Assembly: GCF_014645695.1 (NCBI RefSeq)
Contig: NZ_BMMF01000007.1
Span: 1-64,000, forward strand
Length of the DNA: 64,000 nt
Origin: Salinarimonas ramus
GTDB lineage: Bacteria > Pseudomonadota > Alphaproteobacteria > Rhizobiales > Beijerinckiaceae
Direction: 5' to 3'
The notes under the pieces are model-generated. The model was not told where the DNA came from. It saw only the letters and a list, made by a program, of their open reading frames with translations, and did no database searches. Of the stretch, positions 35,244 through 44,775 are shown in pieces. The translations under genes and the position numbers were made by a program. Position 1 is the first letter of the stretch; every line of letters starts with the position of its first letter.

Positions 35244-37163
35244 ATGCTCGGCTTCGAGAATACCTCCATCGTCCAGTACCTGATCGCCTTCGCCGTGGTG
35301 ATGGGGCTCCTCGCCCTGTTCGCCTGGCTCGCGCCGCGGCTTCTCGGCCGGCGCATCGGCGGACAGAACCTGTCATCGGGCAAGAACCGTCAGCCGCGGC
35401 TCGGTATCGTCGACGTCTACGACCTCGACCGCCAGCGCCAGCTCGTGCTGCTGCGGCGCGACGGTGTGGAGCACCTCCTCCTGATCGGCGGGCCCAACGA
35501 CGTCGTCGTGGAGAGCGGCATCGGCCGCGCGCCGCCCCGGCCCGCCCAGCGCCCCGGCGGCGCGCAGGCGCCGATGCCGGCGGCCGTGCCGCCCGTGGCA
35601 GCGGCTCCCGCGTCGATGCCCTTCGCGCCGCCGCCTCCGGAGCCCGCCCGCGATCTCGGCGTGCAGGCGGCGGTCGGCGCCGCCGCTGCGGGTGTCGCGG
35701 CCGTGAGCGTCGCTACCCCGTCCTTCGCGCCGAGCCCCGAGGAGGCGCGTGACCCCGCCGGCGTCTCCGACGCCGCGCTCGCGGCGCGCGCGCCCGATAC
35801 CGTCGCGCCCGAGGCGCCCGCGCCGGAGACGGTGCTGCCGAAACAGCAGGAGCCCACGTTCCAGGAGCCGGTGCTCCCGGAGCCCGCGCGGCCGGAGCCG
35901 ATCGCCGCGCCGCGCGTCGAGCCCCGTCCTTTCCCGCGCGCCGGCGAGCCGCAGGCCGTGCCGGCCCCCGCCGCCCCCGCGGTGCCGCCCGCGCGTCGCG
36001 GCCTCATGGATCTCGCCCGCGCCGCGGCCGGGGGTGCGCCGGTGATGCCGCAGCGTTCGCGTGCCACCCCGACGGTCCCGCCGCAGGAACCCGCGCCCGC
36101 GCCGCGGCGCGAGCCCGTCTTCGACGCTTCGCCCGCGCAGGCGCCCCTCCCGGAGGCGGACGTGCCGCCGCCGTCGGTGGAGACCCAGGCTTCGCGTGGC
36201 GACGATGCCGGTGCGCTCTCCGACGTCGCCCGCCAGCTGGAGGAGGCGCTGCGCCGCCCCCTTCCGCACGGCGCGACGCCCCGCCGTCCTGCCGAGAGCG
36301 AACCCACCGTGTCGCTCGCACGCCCCGCGCCGCGGCCGGCACCGGCGCGCGAGACCGCCTCCGAGTTCGACTTCGCGAGCCTCCTGCGCCGTCCCGCCAC
36401 CGCTCCGGCCGCGCGCCAGGCGCCTCCGGTCGTGCCCCCAGTCGCAGCCCCGCCCCCCGCCGAGATGCCCCGCGCGGTCGAGGAGCCGGCGCCGCGCGTC
36501 GAGATCGAGCGGGCTGCCGCCGACGACGCGCTGGCGCGTTTCGGCGTCGAGGAGCCCCAGCACGACGAAGCGCCCGTGCGGGACGAGCCGACCATGCGGG
36601 ACGAGCCGCCCGCGTCGGTGACGGCCCCCGTCGAGGAGGTCGTCGTCGATGAGACCACCTCGGAGGAGACGACGATCGAGGAGCCTGCCATCGAGGAGAC
36701 CACCGCCCGGGAGCCCGCCGCGGACGAACCGCCGCGCTTCTCCATGGACCCGGAGGAGGAAATCGCCGCCACACCCGAGGCGAGCCCGCCCGAGGAGCTG
36801 CCGGCGACCGTCGCCGAAGCCGAGGCCCCCGACGCGGAGCCCGAGCCGCACCTCGTCGACGAGGCGGAGCGCGATTTCGAGCCGGAGCGCTTCCCCGAGG
36901 CCGAGACCACCGACCTCGAGACCACCACGCCCGAGCCGGTCGCCACCGTCGTGCCGGTCGAGCCCGAGAGCGCCGCGGAGGCGCCCGCCGAGCCGGAGCC
37001 GGAGCCCCTCCCGGCGTCCGCCGCCATCGAGGAGCCCGCCCCGGCGGCTGCCCCCGAGGAGCCGGCCCGGCCGCGCGCCATCGATCCCTTCTCGGTGGAG
37101 GAGATCGAGGCGGAGTTCGCCCGCCTGCTCGGCCGCGCGCCGAGCCGCGACGAGAAGTCCTGA
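35244..37163 (+). CDS. fliO: FliO-type flagellar biosynthesis protein with long disordered tail
   Basis: A 639-residue protein. The first 95 residues are FliO-like: one membrane helix (YLIAFAVVMGLLALFAWLAP) and a small cytoplasmic domain (QPRLGIVDVYDLDRQRQLVL ... EHLLLIGG). FliO assists assembly of the FliP ring. The remaining 540 residues are low-complexity, rich in Pro, Ala, Glu and Arg and increasingly acidic, with a short conserved-looking end (FSVEEIEAEFARLLGRAP). Typical FliO is under 150 residues. The gene directly precedes fliP. GC-rich codon use is uniform, so the tail is real coding sequence. Confidence 0.8.
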   Translation: MLGFENTSIVQYLIAFAVVMGLLALFAWLAPRLLGRRIGGQNLSSGKNRQPRLGIVDVYDLDRQRQLVLLRRDGVEHLLLIGGPNDVVVESGIGRAPPRPAQRPGGAQAPMPAAVPPVAAAPASMPFAPPPPEPARDLGVQAAVGAAAAGVAAVSVATPSFAPSPEEARDPAGVSDAALAARAPDTVAPEAPAPETVLPKQQEPTFQEPVLPEPARPEPIAAPRVEPRPFPRAGEPQAVPAPAAPAVPPARRGLMDLARAAAGGAPVMPQRSRATPTVPPQEPAPAPRREPVFDASPAQAPLPEADVPPPSVETQASRGDDAGALSDVARQLEEALRRPLPHGATPRRPAESEPTVSLARPAPRPAPARETASEFDFASLLRRPATAPAARQAPPVVPPVAAPPPAEMPRAVEEPAPRVEIERAAADDALARFGVEEPQHDEAPVRDEPTMRDEPPASVTAPVEEVVVDETTSEETTIEEPAIEETTAREPAADEPPRFSMDPEEEIAATPEASPPEELPATVAEAEAPDAEPEPHLVDEAERDFEPERFPEAETTDLETTTPEPVATVVPVEPESAAEAPAEPEPEPLPASAAIEEPAPAAAPEEPARPRAIDPFSVEEIEAEFARLLGRAPSRDEKS

Positions 37164-37256
37164 CCTCGTCCACCGACTTCGCCGCGGCGCCGCTTGCGTA
37201 GCGGCGGCCCATTGCGCAGCGTCGTCGGCCGTGGCGGCAATGGGCGAATCAGGAGC

Positions 37257-38027
37257 ATGAACGGTCTCGACATCGAGGCGTCCAGACGGGTCGCGCTCGG
37301 CTTCGCTCTCGCCGCCGGGCTCGGCGCCCTCCTCCTGTCGGCCGCGCCCGCTGCCGCGCAGACCCTCACCCTCGATTTCGGCGACGGGGACGGCGTCACG
37401 GAGCGCGCGCTCCAGCTCGTCGCGCTCATCACGGTCCTGGCGCTCGCGCCCTCGATCCTGGTGATGATCACCTCCTTCACCCGGATCGTGGTGGTGCTCT
37501 CGCTGCTGCGATCGGCGATCGGCACGCAGACGGCGCCGCCCAACGGCGTCATCGTCTCGCTGGCGCTCTTCCTGACCGCCTTCGTGATGGCGCCGACCTT
37601 CCGCGTCGCCTACGAGGAGGGCATCCAGCCGCTCCTCGCCAACGAGATCAGCGCCGAGCAGGCCTTCGAGAGCGGCATCGCCCCGTTCCGCACCTTCATG
37701 CTGGCGCACGTGCGCGAGCGCGATCTGGAGCTCTTCGTCGAGCTGTCGGGGGATCCGATCCCGGAGACGCCGGAGGACCTCGGCCTGCACGTGCTGGTGC
37801 CGGCCTTCATGATCTCGGAGCTGCGCCGCGCCTTCGAGATCGGCTTCCTGCTCTTCGTGCCCTTCCTGATCATCGACCTCGTGGTCGCCTCGATCCTGAT
37901 GTCGGTGGGCATGATGATGCTGCCGCCGATCACGGTCTCGCTGCCGTTCAAGCTGATCTTCTTCGTGCTCGTGGACGGCTGGAGCCTGGTGGCGGGATCG
38001 CTGGTGCAGAGCTACGGCGGGGGGTAG
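37257..38027 (+). CDS. fliP: flagellar export gate protein FliP
   Basis: A 256-residue inner-membrane protein forming the core ring of the flagellar export gate. It has a cleavable signal peptide (ending APAAAQ near residue 36), which is typical for FliP, and four hydrophobic helices. The family block MITSFTRIVVVLSLLRSAIG and the C-terminal ILMSVGMMMLPPITVSLPFK are intact. ATG at 37257 follows AGGAGC. It lies 93 bp after fliO. Confidence 0.95.
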   Translation: MNGLDIEASRRVALGFALAAGLGALLLSAAPAAAQTLTLDFGDGDGVTERALQLVALITVLALAPSILVMITSFTRIVVVLSLLRSAIGTQTAPPNGVIVSLALFLTAFVMAPTFRVAYEEGIQPLLANEISAEQAFESGIAPFRTFMLAHVRERDLELFVELSGDPIPETPEDLGLHVLVPAFMISELRRAFEIGFLLFVPFLIIDLVVASILMSVGMMMLPPITVSLPFKLIFFVLVDGWSLVAGSLVQSYGGG

Positions 38028-38028
38028 C

Positions 38029-38052
38029 GCGAGCGCTTCGTGAGCGCCTCGC
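38029..38052. terminator. hairpin between fliP and the convergent TPR gene
   Basis: GCGAGCGCT (38029-38037) pairs with AGCGCCTCGC (38043-38052) with one bulged C and a 5-nt loop. It fills the 27-bp gap between the convergent stops. No U tract. Confidence 0.45.
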
Positions 38053-38054
38053 CG

Positions 38055-41000
38055 TCAGAGCGCCTCGCGCGTCGCCTCGGCGCGGGCCTCGGGGCCCGGT
38101 ATCGAGACCGGCGTCGGCTCGGTGATCGGCGCCGGCGCCTCCGCCTCGGGGGCGGCATCGGGCTCGGGCTCGGGCGTGCGCAGGCCCACCTCGACCACCG
38201 GCGCGACGGAGAGCGCCGCTTCCGGGTGGCGGGCCTCCAGCGCCGCGAGGAAGTCGAGGAGCGTGTCCTCGCTGGAGATGTCGCGGGCCGCGTCGCGGAA
38301 GCCCGGCGTGGCGAGCGCGTCGGGATCGCCGAGCAGCGCGAACAGCCGCGCGTCGGCCGAGGCGTTCATCGGGTCGGCGAACTTCGCTTTCAGCCGATCG
38401 AGCCCGATCCCGTCCTGGCCGAGATTGTAGGCGAGCGCCGCGCGCAGCACGTCGGTGCGCTCGCGGTCGGTGAGCTCGCGATCCTCCTGCCAGCTCGTCC
38501 CGGCGAGCGCCTCGTGCGCCTCGCCCGCCTCGCGCCAGCGCCGGCCTGTCCACCAGATGTCCGCGCGCAGCCGGTCGATCTCGGGCCCCGCCTCGTCCTC
38601 GATGACCTCCAGCGCGAGATCGGTGCGGGAGAGGTCCGAGAGCGCCCGCGCCTCGATGAGGTTGCGTACCCGCCGCACGGCCTGCGGCAGCTCGGCGATG
38701 CGGGTGTTCTCGATCGTGGTGAGCGCGTCGGCGGGGTGGCGGTTCATCAGGTGGATCGTCGCGAGCCGCGCCGCCACCGCCGCACGGCCGGCGCCCTCGA
38801 GCCGGTTGTCGACCTGGTGCGCCAGGAGCTCGGAGGCCTTGTCGAGGAGGCCCAGCGTCACGAGCCGGTCGGCGAGACGCCGGACGATCTCGTCGCCGCG
38901 CCGCCCGATGGGCAGGAACTCCTTGAAGTCGAAGAACAGCGCCACCGCCTCGACCTCGTCGAGGTCGTCGGCGCGCCCCGAGAGGAACAGGTCGTCGAAG
39001 GCCTGCGCCGTCGTCTCGTGCAGCGCCAGCGTTACCGGGTGGTCGGGGAAGACGAGGTTCGCCATGTGCGCCGTGAAGAAGGCGTCGCGCCAGCGCCCGG
39101 CATCGGCGTAGAGGCGGCCCAGCATGCCCATGGCCTCGACCTCGACGCTGTCGCCGCGCCATGCGATGGCGAGGCGCTCCAGCGCCTCGATCGCCTGGTC
39201 GGGCGTGATCTCGTCCTCGACGAGGGCGAGACGCACGCGCGCGAGCTCCGCCTCGGCGGCGATCGGGCGCGCGCCCTCCTGCGCGAGGCGCGTCAGCTCG
39301 GCCAGCGCGAATTCCGTGCGCCCGGTCTCCACGTCGACGAGAGCGCGCACGAGGTCGACCTCGTCCGCCGCCACGGCGCCCGGGTGGAGGCGGGCGATGT
39401 CGGTGAGCTGCTCGTCGGCATAGCCGAAATCGCGCATGGCGAGGCCCGCCCGCGCGGCGGCGAGGCGCATGCGGCCCTGCAGATCGTCCGGGTAGGCGTC
39501 GAGCACCCGCGCGGCGCGGCGAAAGCCGGTGAGCGCCGGCACCCAGCGCTCGCGCATGGCGTCCGCATAGGCGCGCCAGAGGCTCGCCTCCGGGTTCTCC
39601 GTCATGGCGTCGGTGGAGAGCAGCGCCTCCGCCTCGTCGAAGCGGCGGCGCTCGGCGGCGAGGATCGCCTCCATCATCTGCACGTCGGCGCGCGCGGCGA
39701 GCTCCGGATCCTCTTCGAGCGCGTATTGGAACATCCCCGCGGCCTCCGGCGCGAGGCGGTTGGCGAGGAGCGCGAAGGCGAGGTCGAGCCGGGCGCGGCT
39801 GCGCTCGGGGATCGGCGCCTCGACGATGCGATCGAGACGCGCGCGCATCTCGTCGCGGATGTCGCCGCGCTGGGCCTGCGTCCAGGCATCGAAGTCGATC
39901 ACGAGGTCGAGCGGCACGCCCGCCGCGCCCTCGCCTGGACCGGAGGGGAGCGCGATGGAGAGGCCGTTGCCGCGGGTGACGTGCACGCCGTCGAGATCGG
40001 CGCGCACGACGACGTCGTCGGCGAGCGCCGCCACGGCGATGCCGTGAGCGGTGGGCAGGAGCTCCAGCTCGGCGAAGCGGCGGGTCGAGGACATGTTGCG
40101 CGCCGGCCCCGGCGCGGTGACGACGGCGAGGCGCTCGCCGCCCTCGTGCAGGTCGGTCCAGTGCACGCCCGTCGCGTCGAGGAGGTCGAGCTCGAGCGCC
40201 GTGCGCCCCGCCTCGTCGACGATGGAGCCCACCGCGATCGGGTCCGGCGCCGCGTCGGCCGCGCCGCCGACGGTGAGCGTCCAGCCCGCATCCTCGGGCG
40301 TGAGGCGCGCGACGCGGGGCTCTGGCAGCCGCATGCGGGCGGTGACGAAGGGGCCCTCGCGCACCACGGATTCGAGGATCGCATAATCCGACGCCGCACC
40401 GCCGAGGTCGGGCTCGGCGAGGGTGGCGGGCGTCTGGAAGACGACCATGAGCACGCCGGCGCGGGTGAAGGCGGCCGCCGGCACCGTCGGCCCGAAGGGG
40501 AAGACGACGCGCAGCCCGTCGTCGACGACCGACACCACCGGCACCGAGCGTGGCGGAGCCGGCTCGGCCGGAGCCGCAACGGGGGCGATGGCGGGCGCCT
40601 CGGAAACGGCTGCGGCGTCCTCGACGACCGGCTCGTCGGCGGGCTCCTCCACGAGCTGCGTCGCGGCGGCGTCGTCCTCCATGGATGCGCTCGCGGCCGC
40701 GGCCTCCGCTCGCGGGCGCGCGGGCGGGATCGGCGCGGCGTCGCCCTCGCCGGGCAGGAACGGCACGAGCCCGAGTGCCGCGCGCACGGGCGCGACGCCG
40801 CCGGCTTCCGCGTCGCGGGGCTCGACGTCGAGAACGAAGCCCTCCTCCTCGCGGAAGCCGCGGGCGACGAAGCCGTCGTCGAGGTCGATGCGCACGTAGA
40901 GCGCCTCGCCGGTGTCGTCCTCCTCCACCGCGGCGACGCCGGGGATGGTGGGAAGGAGCCGCTCGGGCTCGAGGTCGAGCCGCTCGTCGAAGAAGAGCGT

Positions 41001-41666
41001 GATCGAGCCGTCGCTGGAGCGCGCCTCCACCGGCACGCCCTCCGGCGCGGCGAAGATCAGGCGGGTGAGCCCGGGCAGCTCGGCGACGCGCACGGGCATC
41101 GGGGTCGGCATGCCCTCGCGGCGCGCGGCGCGCTCGGCGGAGAAGCGCGCTTCGGCGGCCTGCGCCCGGCGGGCGAGCTCGGCCACGACGTCCTCCGGCA
41201 GGCCCGGCGGCATGCCCCGCCAGGCTTCCGGCAGGAGGTCGACGAAGACGATCTCGCCGGCCGGAAGCACGCTGGCCGAGAAGTTCTGCGTCAGCGCCAT
41301 GCGCAGGCCGGTCCCGTCGGGATCGCGGCGCACCTGCGAGACGTAGGAGGGGATCTCCTCGCCGATGCGCTCCGCGACGATCTCCACGGGCTCGGCGAAG
41401 CGCACGACGAGGACGCCGTTCTCGGCGCGGGCGACCGTGGTGACGGGCGCCGCGAAGTCGAGGCGAATGCGCGCCCAGGTCGGCTCTTGCGTGCTCGTGA
41501 TCATCAGGGCGGGACGCGTCTCGCCGCCGGCCTGCTGGGCGGCGGCGGGGGCGATCCCGCGCACGGGCGCGTCCGGCAGCGCCGCCAGGAGCGGCACGAG
41601 CGCGAGCACGAGGACGCGCCGCGTCCCCCTCGTCCGCCCGTTCCGATGTCCGCAACGCTTCGCCAC
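38055..41666 (-). CDS. large periplasmic protein with AMIN-like and TPR-like regions
   Basis: A 1203-residue secreted protein, function unknown. A basic N-terminus and signal peptide end near AAAQQ (residue 45). Residues about 55-480 contain two or three beta-rich AMIN-like units (ARIRLDFAAPVTTVARAENG, then TRLIFAAPEGVPVEARSSDG, then GLRVVFPFGPTVPAAAFTRA), split by an acidic Ala/Pro linker. Residues about 620-1130 form a helical solenoid of TPR-like repeats, and the tail is Pro/Glu-rich. The start is GTG at 41666. The beta-plus-TPR plan recalls FimV and the Campylobacter motor protein PflA. With fliP next door, a motility role is possible. Confidence 0.75.
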   Translation of the reverse strand: MAKRCGHRNGRTRGTRRVLVLALVPLLAALPDAPVRGIAPAAAQQAGGETRPALMITSTQEPTWARIRLDFAAPVTTVARAENGVLVVRFAEPVEIVAERIGEEIPSYVSQVRRDPDGTGLRMALTQNFSASVLPAGEIVFVDLLPEAWRGMPPGLPEDVVAELARRAQAAEARFSAERAARREGMPTPMPVRVAELPGLTRLIFAAPEGVPVEARSSDGSITLFFDERLDLEPERLLPTIPGVAAVEEDDTGEALYVRIDLDDGFVARGFREEEGFVLDVEPRDAEAGGVAPVRAALGLVPFLPGEGDAAPIPPARPRAEAAAASASMEDDAAATQLVEEPADEPVVEDAAAVSEAPAIAPVAAPAEPAPPRSVPVVSVVDDGLRVVFPFGPTVPAAAFTRAGVLMVVFQTPATLAEPDLGGAASDYAILESVVREGPFVTARMRLPEPRVARLTPEDAGWTLTVGGAADAAPDPIAVGSIVDEAGRTALELDLLDATGVHWTDLHEGGERLAVVTAPGPARNMSSTRRFAELELLPTAHGIAVAALADDVVVRADLDGVHVTRGNGLSIALPSGPGEGAAGVPLDLVIDFDAWTQAQRGDIRDEMRARLDRIVEAPIPERSRARLDLAFALLANRLAPEAAGMFQYALEEDPELAARADVQMMEAILAAERRRFDEAEALLSTDAMTENPEASLWRAYADAMRERWVPALTGFRRAARVLDAYPDDLQGRMRLAAARAGLAMRDFGYADEQLTDIARLHPGAVAADEVDLVRALVDVETGRTEFALAELTRLAQEGARPIAAEAELARVRLALVEDEITPDQAIEALERLAIAWRGDSVEVEAMGMLGRLYADAGRWRDAFFTAHMANLVFPDHPVTLALHETTAQAFDDLFLSGRADDLDEVEAVALFFDFKEFLPIGRRGDEIVRRLADRLVTLGLLDKASELLAHQVDNRLEGAGRAAVAARLATIHLMNRHPADALTTIENTRIAELPQAVRRVRNLIEARALSDLSRTDLALEVIEDEAGPEIDRLRADIWWTGRRWREAGEAHEALAGTSWQEDRELTDRERTDVLRAALAYNLGQDGIGLDRLKAKFADPMNASADARLFALLGDPDALATPGFRDAARDISSEDTLLDFLAALEARHPEAALSVAPVVEVGLRTPEPEPDAAPEAEAPAPITEPTPVSIPGPEARAEATREAL

Positions 41667-41734
41667 GTACGCCCCCCACGGCGATCTTCTTCCGCCGCTG
41701 GGTCCAGGCTAGAGCGTCGCGGTTAACGGCGCGC

Positions 41735-42577
41735 TTAACGCCGCGCGCGCCCGGCGAGCACGGCGTTGAGCGCCGCGCCGTAGAGCACCGCGCAAGCGCC
41801 CGCGAAGAAGAAGAGCAGCGTCCCGAACGCCGCCGCGAAGGGGCCGTAGAGCGCCTGAGGCGGCGCGACGTGGGTTTGGTAGAGCGCGAGCGCGTTGACG
41901 CTCGCGATCCACGCGAGGACGGAGACGGCGATGCCCGGCGCCGCCGCGCGGGGCGACAGGCGGCTTCGCGAGAGCCGCGTGTGCGCCGCGAGCAGCAGCC
42001 CCGCGACGATGGCGAGCCCGCCGAGCGTCTGTGCGGCGAACAGGATCGGCCCCGCCCCCGGCGGCGGGGTCGTCGGCTCCACGGGAGGTGCCGTCGGCGG
42101 CAGGTCGACGAGGACGGCGACGAGAGTCGCCAGCGCGAAGGCGAGGAGCGCGCCGAGGCCGGCCCACCGAAAGGCCCGCAGGCGACGCCGGAGCGCGCCG
42201 TCGGCAGCGCTCGCCTCGCCGTAGAAGCGCGCGAGCCCCCGGCGCAAGACCTCGAGGGCGTTGCCGGCGAGCAGCAGGAAGGCGAGCGCCATGGCCGGCA
42301 TGGCGGAGACGGAAAGGTCGTCGGCCGCGCTCGCGATCGCCTGCGCCACGGGGCGCGCGATGACCTTCGGCCACAGCGCGAAGACGCCGCGCTCGGCGGC
42401 GTAGAGGATGTCGGGCATGTCGAGCGCCCGCGCGGCGAGCGCGATCGCGACGAACATGGGCAGCGTCGCGAAGGTCGCGGTCATGGCGAGGAGCGCCGCA
42501 TGCGCCGGGCCGTCCCGCTCGGCGAAGAGCCTCCCCGCCCGCAGGAGCGGCGCGAGACGGCGCGCCGGCGCGCTCAC
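41735..42577 (-). CDS. YihY/BrkB family membrane protein
   Basis: A 280-residue inner-membrane protein with about six hydrophobic segments and the family pattern (ALLAMTATFATLPMFVAIAL near residue 28, YGPFAAAFGTLLFFFAGACA near residue 245). The family, once annotated ribonuclease BN, has no settled function. A Pro-rich loop separates the two membrane halves (PPTAPPVEPTTPPP). The start is GTG at 42577 and overlaps the CCA transferase stop (GTGA), so it is coupled to that gene and is the last of a long operon. Confidence 0.8.
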   Translation of the reverse strand: MSAPARRLAPLLRAGRLFAERDGPAHAALLAMTATFATLPMFVAIALAARALDMPDILYAAERGVFALWPKVIARPVAQAIASAADDLSVSAMPAMALAFLLLAGNALEVLRRGLARFYGEASAADGALRRRLRAFRWAGLGALLAFALATLVAVLVDLPPTAPPVEPTTPPPGAGPILFAAQTLGGLAIVAGLLLAAHTRLSRSRLSPRAAAPGIAVSVLAWIASVNALALYQTHVAPPQALYGPFAAAFGTLLFFFAGACAVLYGAALNAVLAGRARR

Positions 42578-43815
42578 GAGTGATCCGCCCCGCCGAGCGC
42601 GGTGGTGATCAGCGCTTCCCGCGTGCCCTCGCCCGTCGGGCAGCCCAGAGCGAGCCAGCGGGCGCGCGCACGCGCCATCGCCTCGCCGATCGCGGGACCC
42701 TTCGGGACACCGGCGGCGATGAGGTCGCGCCCGCGCAGCGGCAGGACGGGGATGCTCTCGGGATCGGCCTCGAAGCCCGCGAGCGCCGGGCGCGCCTCGT
42801 CGTGCACGCGCAGGCGCGGCTCGCCGTCGAGCGCGGCGAGGGCGTCGGCCGCCGCGACCGGCGGGTGATCGGCGACGAGCCGGCGCAGGGCGGCCTCGTC
42901 GATGGGATCAGCGGCGTCGTGGAGATGCTCCACCAGCCGCGCGTAGGAGGCGAGCCGCGCGCGCTCCGCGTTCGAGAGCCGCAGCGTCTCGCCGAGCCGA
43001 TCGGCGTCCTCGCGGGTGCGCACGAGAGCGGCCGCGAGCCGGCCCACGGCGTCGCGTCCCGCCGCCGCCGCGCGCGCGAGCCGCCCCTGATCGGCGACGC
43101 CGCCGAGGAGGAGGCCGAGGAAGCCCGCGTCCGAGATGGTCCCAACCACCTCCACCGCGCGCTTCGCCTCGAGAAGGCGCACGATCTCGTTGCGTACGCG
43201 CTCGCGGGAGAGGATGGCGAGCCCCTCGCGCTCGACGATCGCCGCGTGCAGTCCCTCCGCGTCCAGGGCGCCGGTGGCGAAGTCCGCGGAGAAGCGGAAG
43301 AAGCGCAGGATGCGCAAATAGTCCTCGCGGATGCGCTTGCGCGCGTCGCCGATGAAGCGCACGCGCCCCGCCTCGAGGTCGGCGAGCCCGCCGGCATAAT
43401 CGTGTAGCCGCCCTTCGGCGTCGAGCGAGAGCGCGTTGATGGTGAAGTCGCGCCGCAGCGCGTCCGCGGCGAAGTCGCGCCCGAAGCGCACCACGGCGTG
43501 GCGCCCGAAGGTCTCCACGTCCTCGCGCAGGCTCGTCACCTCGTAGGGCTCGCCGGAGACGACGAGCGTGAGCGTGCCGTGGGCGAGGCCGGTCGGCACC
43601 ACCTTGAAGCCGGCGGCCTCGCCGCGGGCACGGGTCTCGTCCGGCGTCGCGGTGGTGGCGAGGTCGACCTCGTGCACGTGCCGCCCCACGAGGGCGTTGC
43701 GCACCGCGCCGCCGACGATGCGCGTCTCCTCCCCCGCCCCGTTCAAGGCGGCGAGGAGCGCGGCGACCCGCGTATCCACGAGCAGCGCATCGAGACGGGA
43801 ATGGTCGAGGGGCAT
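42574..43815 (-). CDS. cca: CCA tRNA nucleotidyltransferase / poly(A) polymerase family
   Basis: A 413-residue class II nucleotidyltransferase that builds or repairs the 3' CCA end of tRNAs. The head domain has RIVGGAVRNALVGR and the metal-binding pair in HEVDLATTATPDE; next come DFTINALSLDAEGRLHDY and the neck block GDARKRIREDYLRILRFFRF. PcnB-type poly(A) polymerase is the alternative name, but the length and lack of a basic tail favour CCA addition. ATG at 43815 overlaps the DUF6111 stop by 4 nt. Confidence 0.9.
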   Translation of the reverse strand: MPLDHSRLDALLVDTRVAALLAALNGAGEETRIVGGAVRNALVGRHVHEVDLATTATPDETRARGEAAGFKVVPTGLAHGTLTLVVSGEPYEVTSLREDVETFGRHAVVRFGRDFAADALRRDFTINALSLDAEGRLHDYAGGLADLEAGRVRFIGDARKRIREDYLRILRFFRFSADFATGALDAEGLHAAIVEREGLAILSRERVRNEIVRLLEAKRAVEVVGTISDAGFLGLLLGGVADQGRLARAAAAGRDAVGRLAAALVRTREDADRLGETLRLSNAERARLASYARLVEHLHDAADPIDEAALRRLVADHPPVAAADALAALDGEPRLRVHDEARPALAGFEADPESIPVLPLRGRDLIAAGVPKGPAIGEAMARARARWLALGCPTGEGTREALITTALGGADHS

Positions 43816-44072
43816 CAGTCGAACCGGCCGGGATTGATCTCGCCGGCCTCGTAGGAGGGCGGCACGTAGACGCCCGTGGAGCGCGGGGCGACGACGCCCG
43901 TATAGACGAGCGCGGCGACGACGAGAACGAGGCCCGCGACAGCCAGCGGCGGGATCGAGCGCTCCCAATGCGCGAAGGCGAGCGGGTTGCGCCGGCGCAG
44001 CAGGAGATAGACGAAGAAGGCGACGAAGGGCAGGAAGAAGATCACTGCCTGCTGCAGCAGCACGCGGGTCAT
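43815..44072 (-). CDS. DUF6111 family small membrane protein
   Basis: An 85-residue protein with two hydrophobic helices (residues 5-26 and 42-62) and a short Pro-rich tail (VYVPPSYEAGEINPGRFD). The family is known from Hyphomicrobiales, usually between a Nudix gene and the CCA transferase gene, exactly as here; function unknown. ATG at 44072 has GAGGAG upstream. Its stop overlaps the next start (ATGA). Confidence 0.75.
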   Translation of the reverse strand: MTRVLLQQAVIFFLPFVAFFVYLLLRRRNPLAFAHWERSIPPLAVAGLVLVVAALVYTGVVAPRSTGVYVPPSYEAGEINPGRFD

Positions 44073-44094
44073 GTCGGCTCCTCGGTCCGGCGCG

Positions 44095-44721
44095 TCACGC
44101 GACCGGCTCCTTCGTGGCGAGCCGCTCGTAGAGGTGCCGCAGGATGCCCGCCGTGACGCCCCAGATATAGTGGTTCTCGTGCGCGATGGCATAGAAGCGG
44201 CGCAGATGCCCGTTCCAGCAGCGCACCTGCAGCTCCTGGTTCGCCTCGTCGAAGGCATACGCGAGCGGGATCTCGAAGACCTCCGTCACCTCGGCCGGGT
44301 TGAGCGTGAGCGTGAAGCCCTCCGAGACGAGGCCGACGACGGGCGTGACGAGGTAACCCGTCGTCGAGAGGTAGGTGTCCGAATAGCCGAGCCGCTCGAC
44401 GAAACGCGCCTCGAGCCCGATCTCCTCGTGCGCCTCGCGAAGCGCGGCGTGCCAGGCGCAGGCGTCGCTCTCGTCGATGCGCCCGCCGGGGAAGGCGATC
44501 TGGCCCGAATGGGCCCGCAGGCGGCTCGATCGCACGGTCAGCAGCAGCGTCGGCCCCGCCTCCCGGCGCACGACGGGGATGAGCACCGCCGCCCGCTTCG
44601 GGTCGCGCGCGCGGGGCGCGCCGGCATTGAGGTCGTGGTCTCCCCGCGCGAGGGCGAGCCGCCCGATCGGCTCCGGCGAGAGCCGGGTCCGGGCGAGGTC
44701 GAGGAACTCGGATTCGGTCAT
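44095..44721 (-). CDS. CoA pyrophosphatase-type Nudix hydrolase
   Basis: A 208-residue cytoplasmic hydrolase of the NudL group, which splits CoA or its derivatives into 4'-phosphopantetheine and adenosine 3',5'-bisphosphate. The UPF0035-type motif RLRAHSGQIAFPGGRID runs directly into the Nudix helix (AALREAHEEIGLEA). ATG at 44721 gives the usual length; an upstream in-frame start at 44766 adds nothing family-like. It sits in a leftward operon, 22 bp before DUF6111. Confidence 0.88.
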   Translation of the reverse strand: MTESEFLDLARTRLSPEPIGRLALARGDHDLNAGAPRARDPKRAAVLIPVVRREAGPTLLLTVRSSRLRAHSGQIAFPGGRIDESDACAWHAALREAHEEIGLEARFVERLGYSDTYLSTTGYLVTPVVGLVSEGFTLTLNPAEVTEVFEIPLAYAFDEANQELQVRCWNGHLRRFYAIAHENHYIWGVTAGILRHLYERLATKEPVA

Positions 44722-44775
44722 GGAGCCACTGTTCCACGCCGAACCCGCCCGTGTCATCCCCGGCATGCGACCGGG

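Noticed and set aside
41723-41738. TTAA-N8-TTAA upstream of the large TPR gene as a CtrA box
   Set aside because: The spacer is eight bases, not seven, and the second TTAA overlaps the YihY stop codon. Not supported as a CtrA site.
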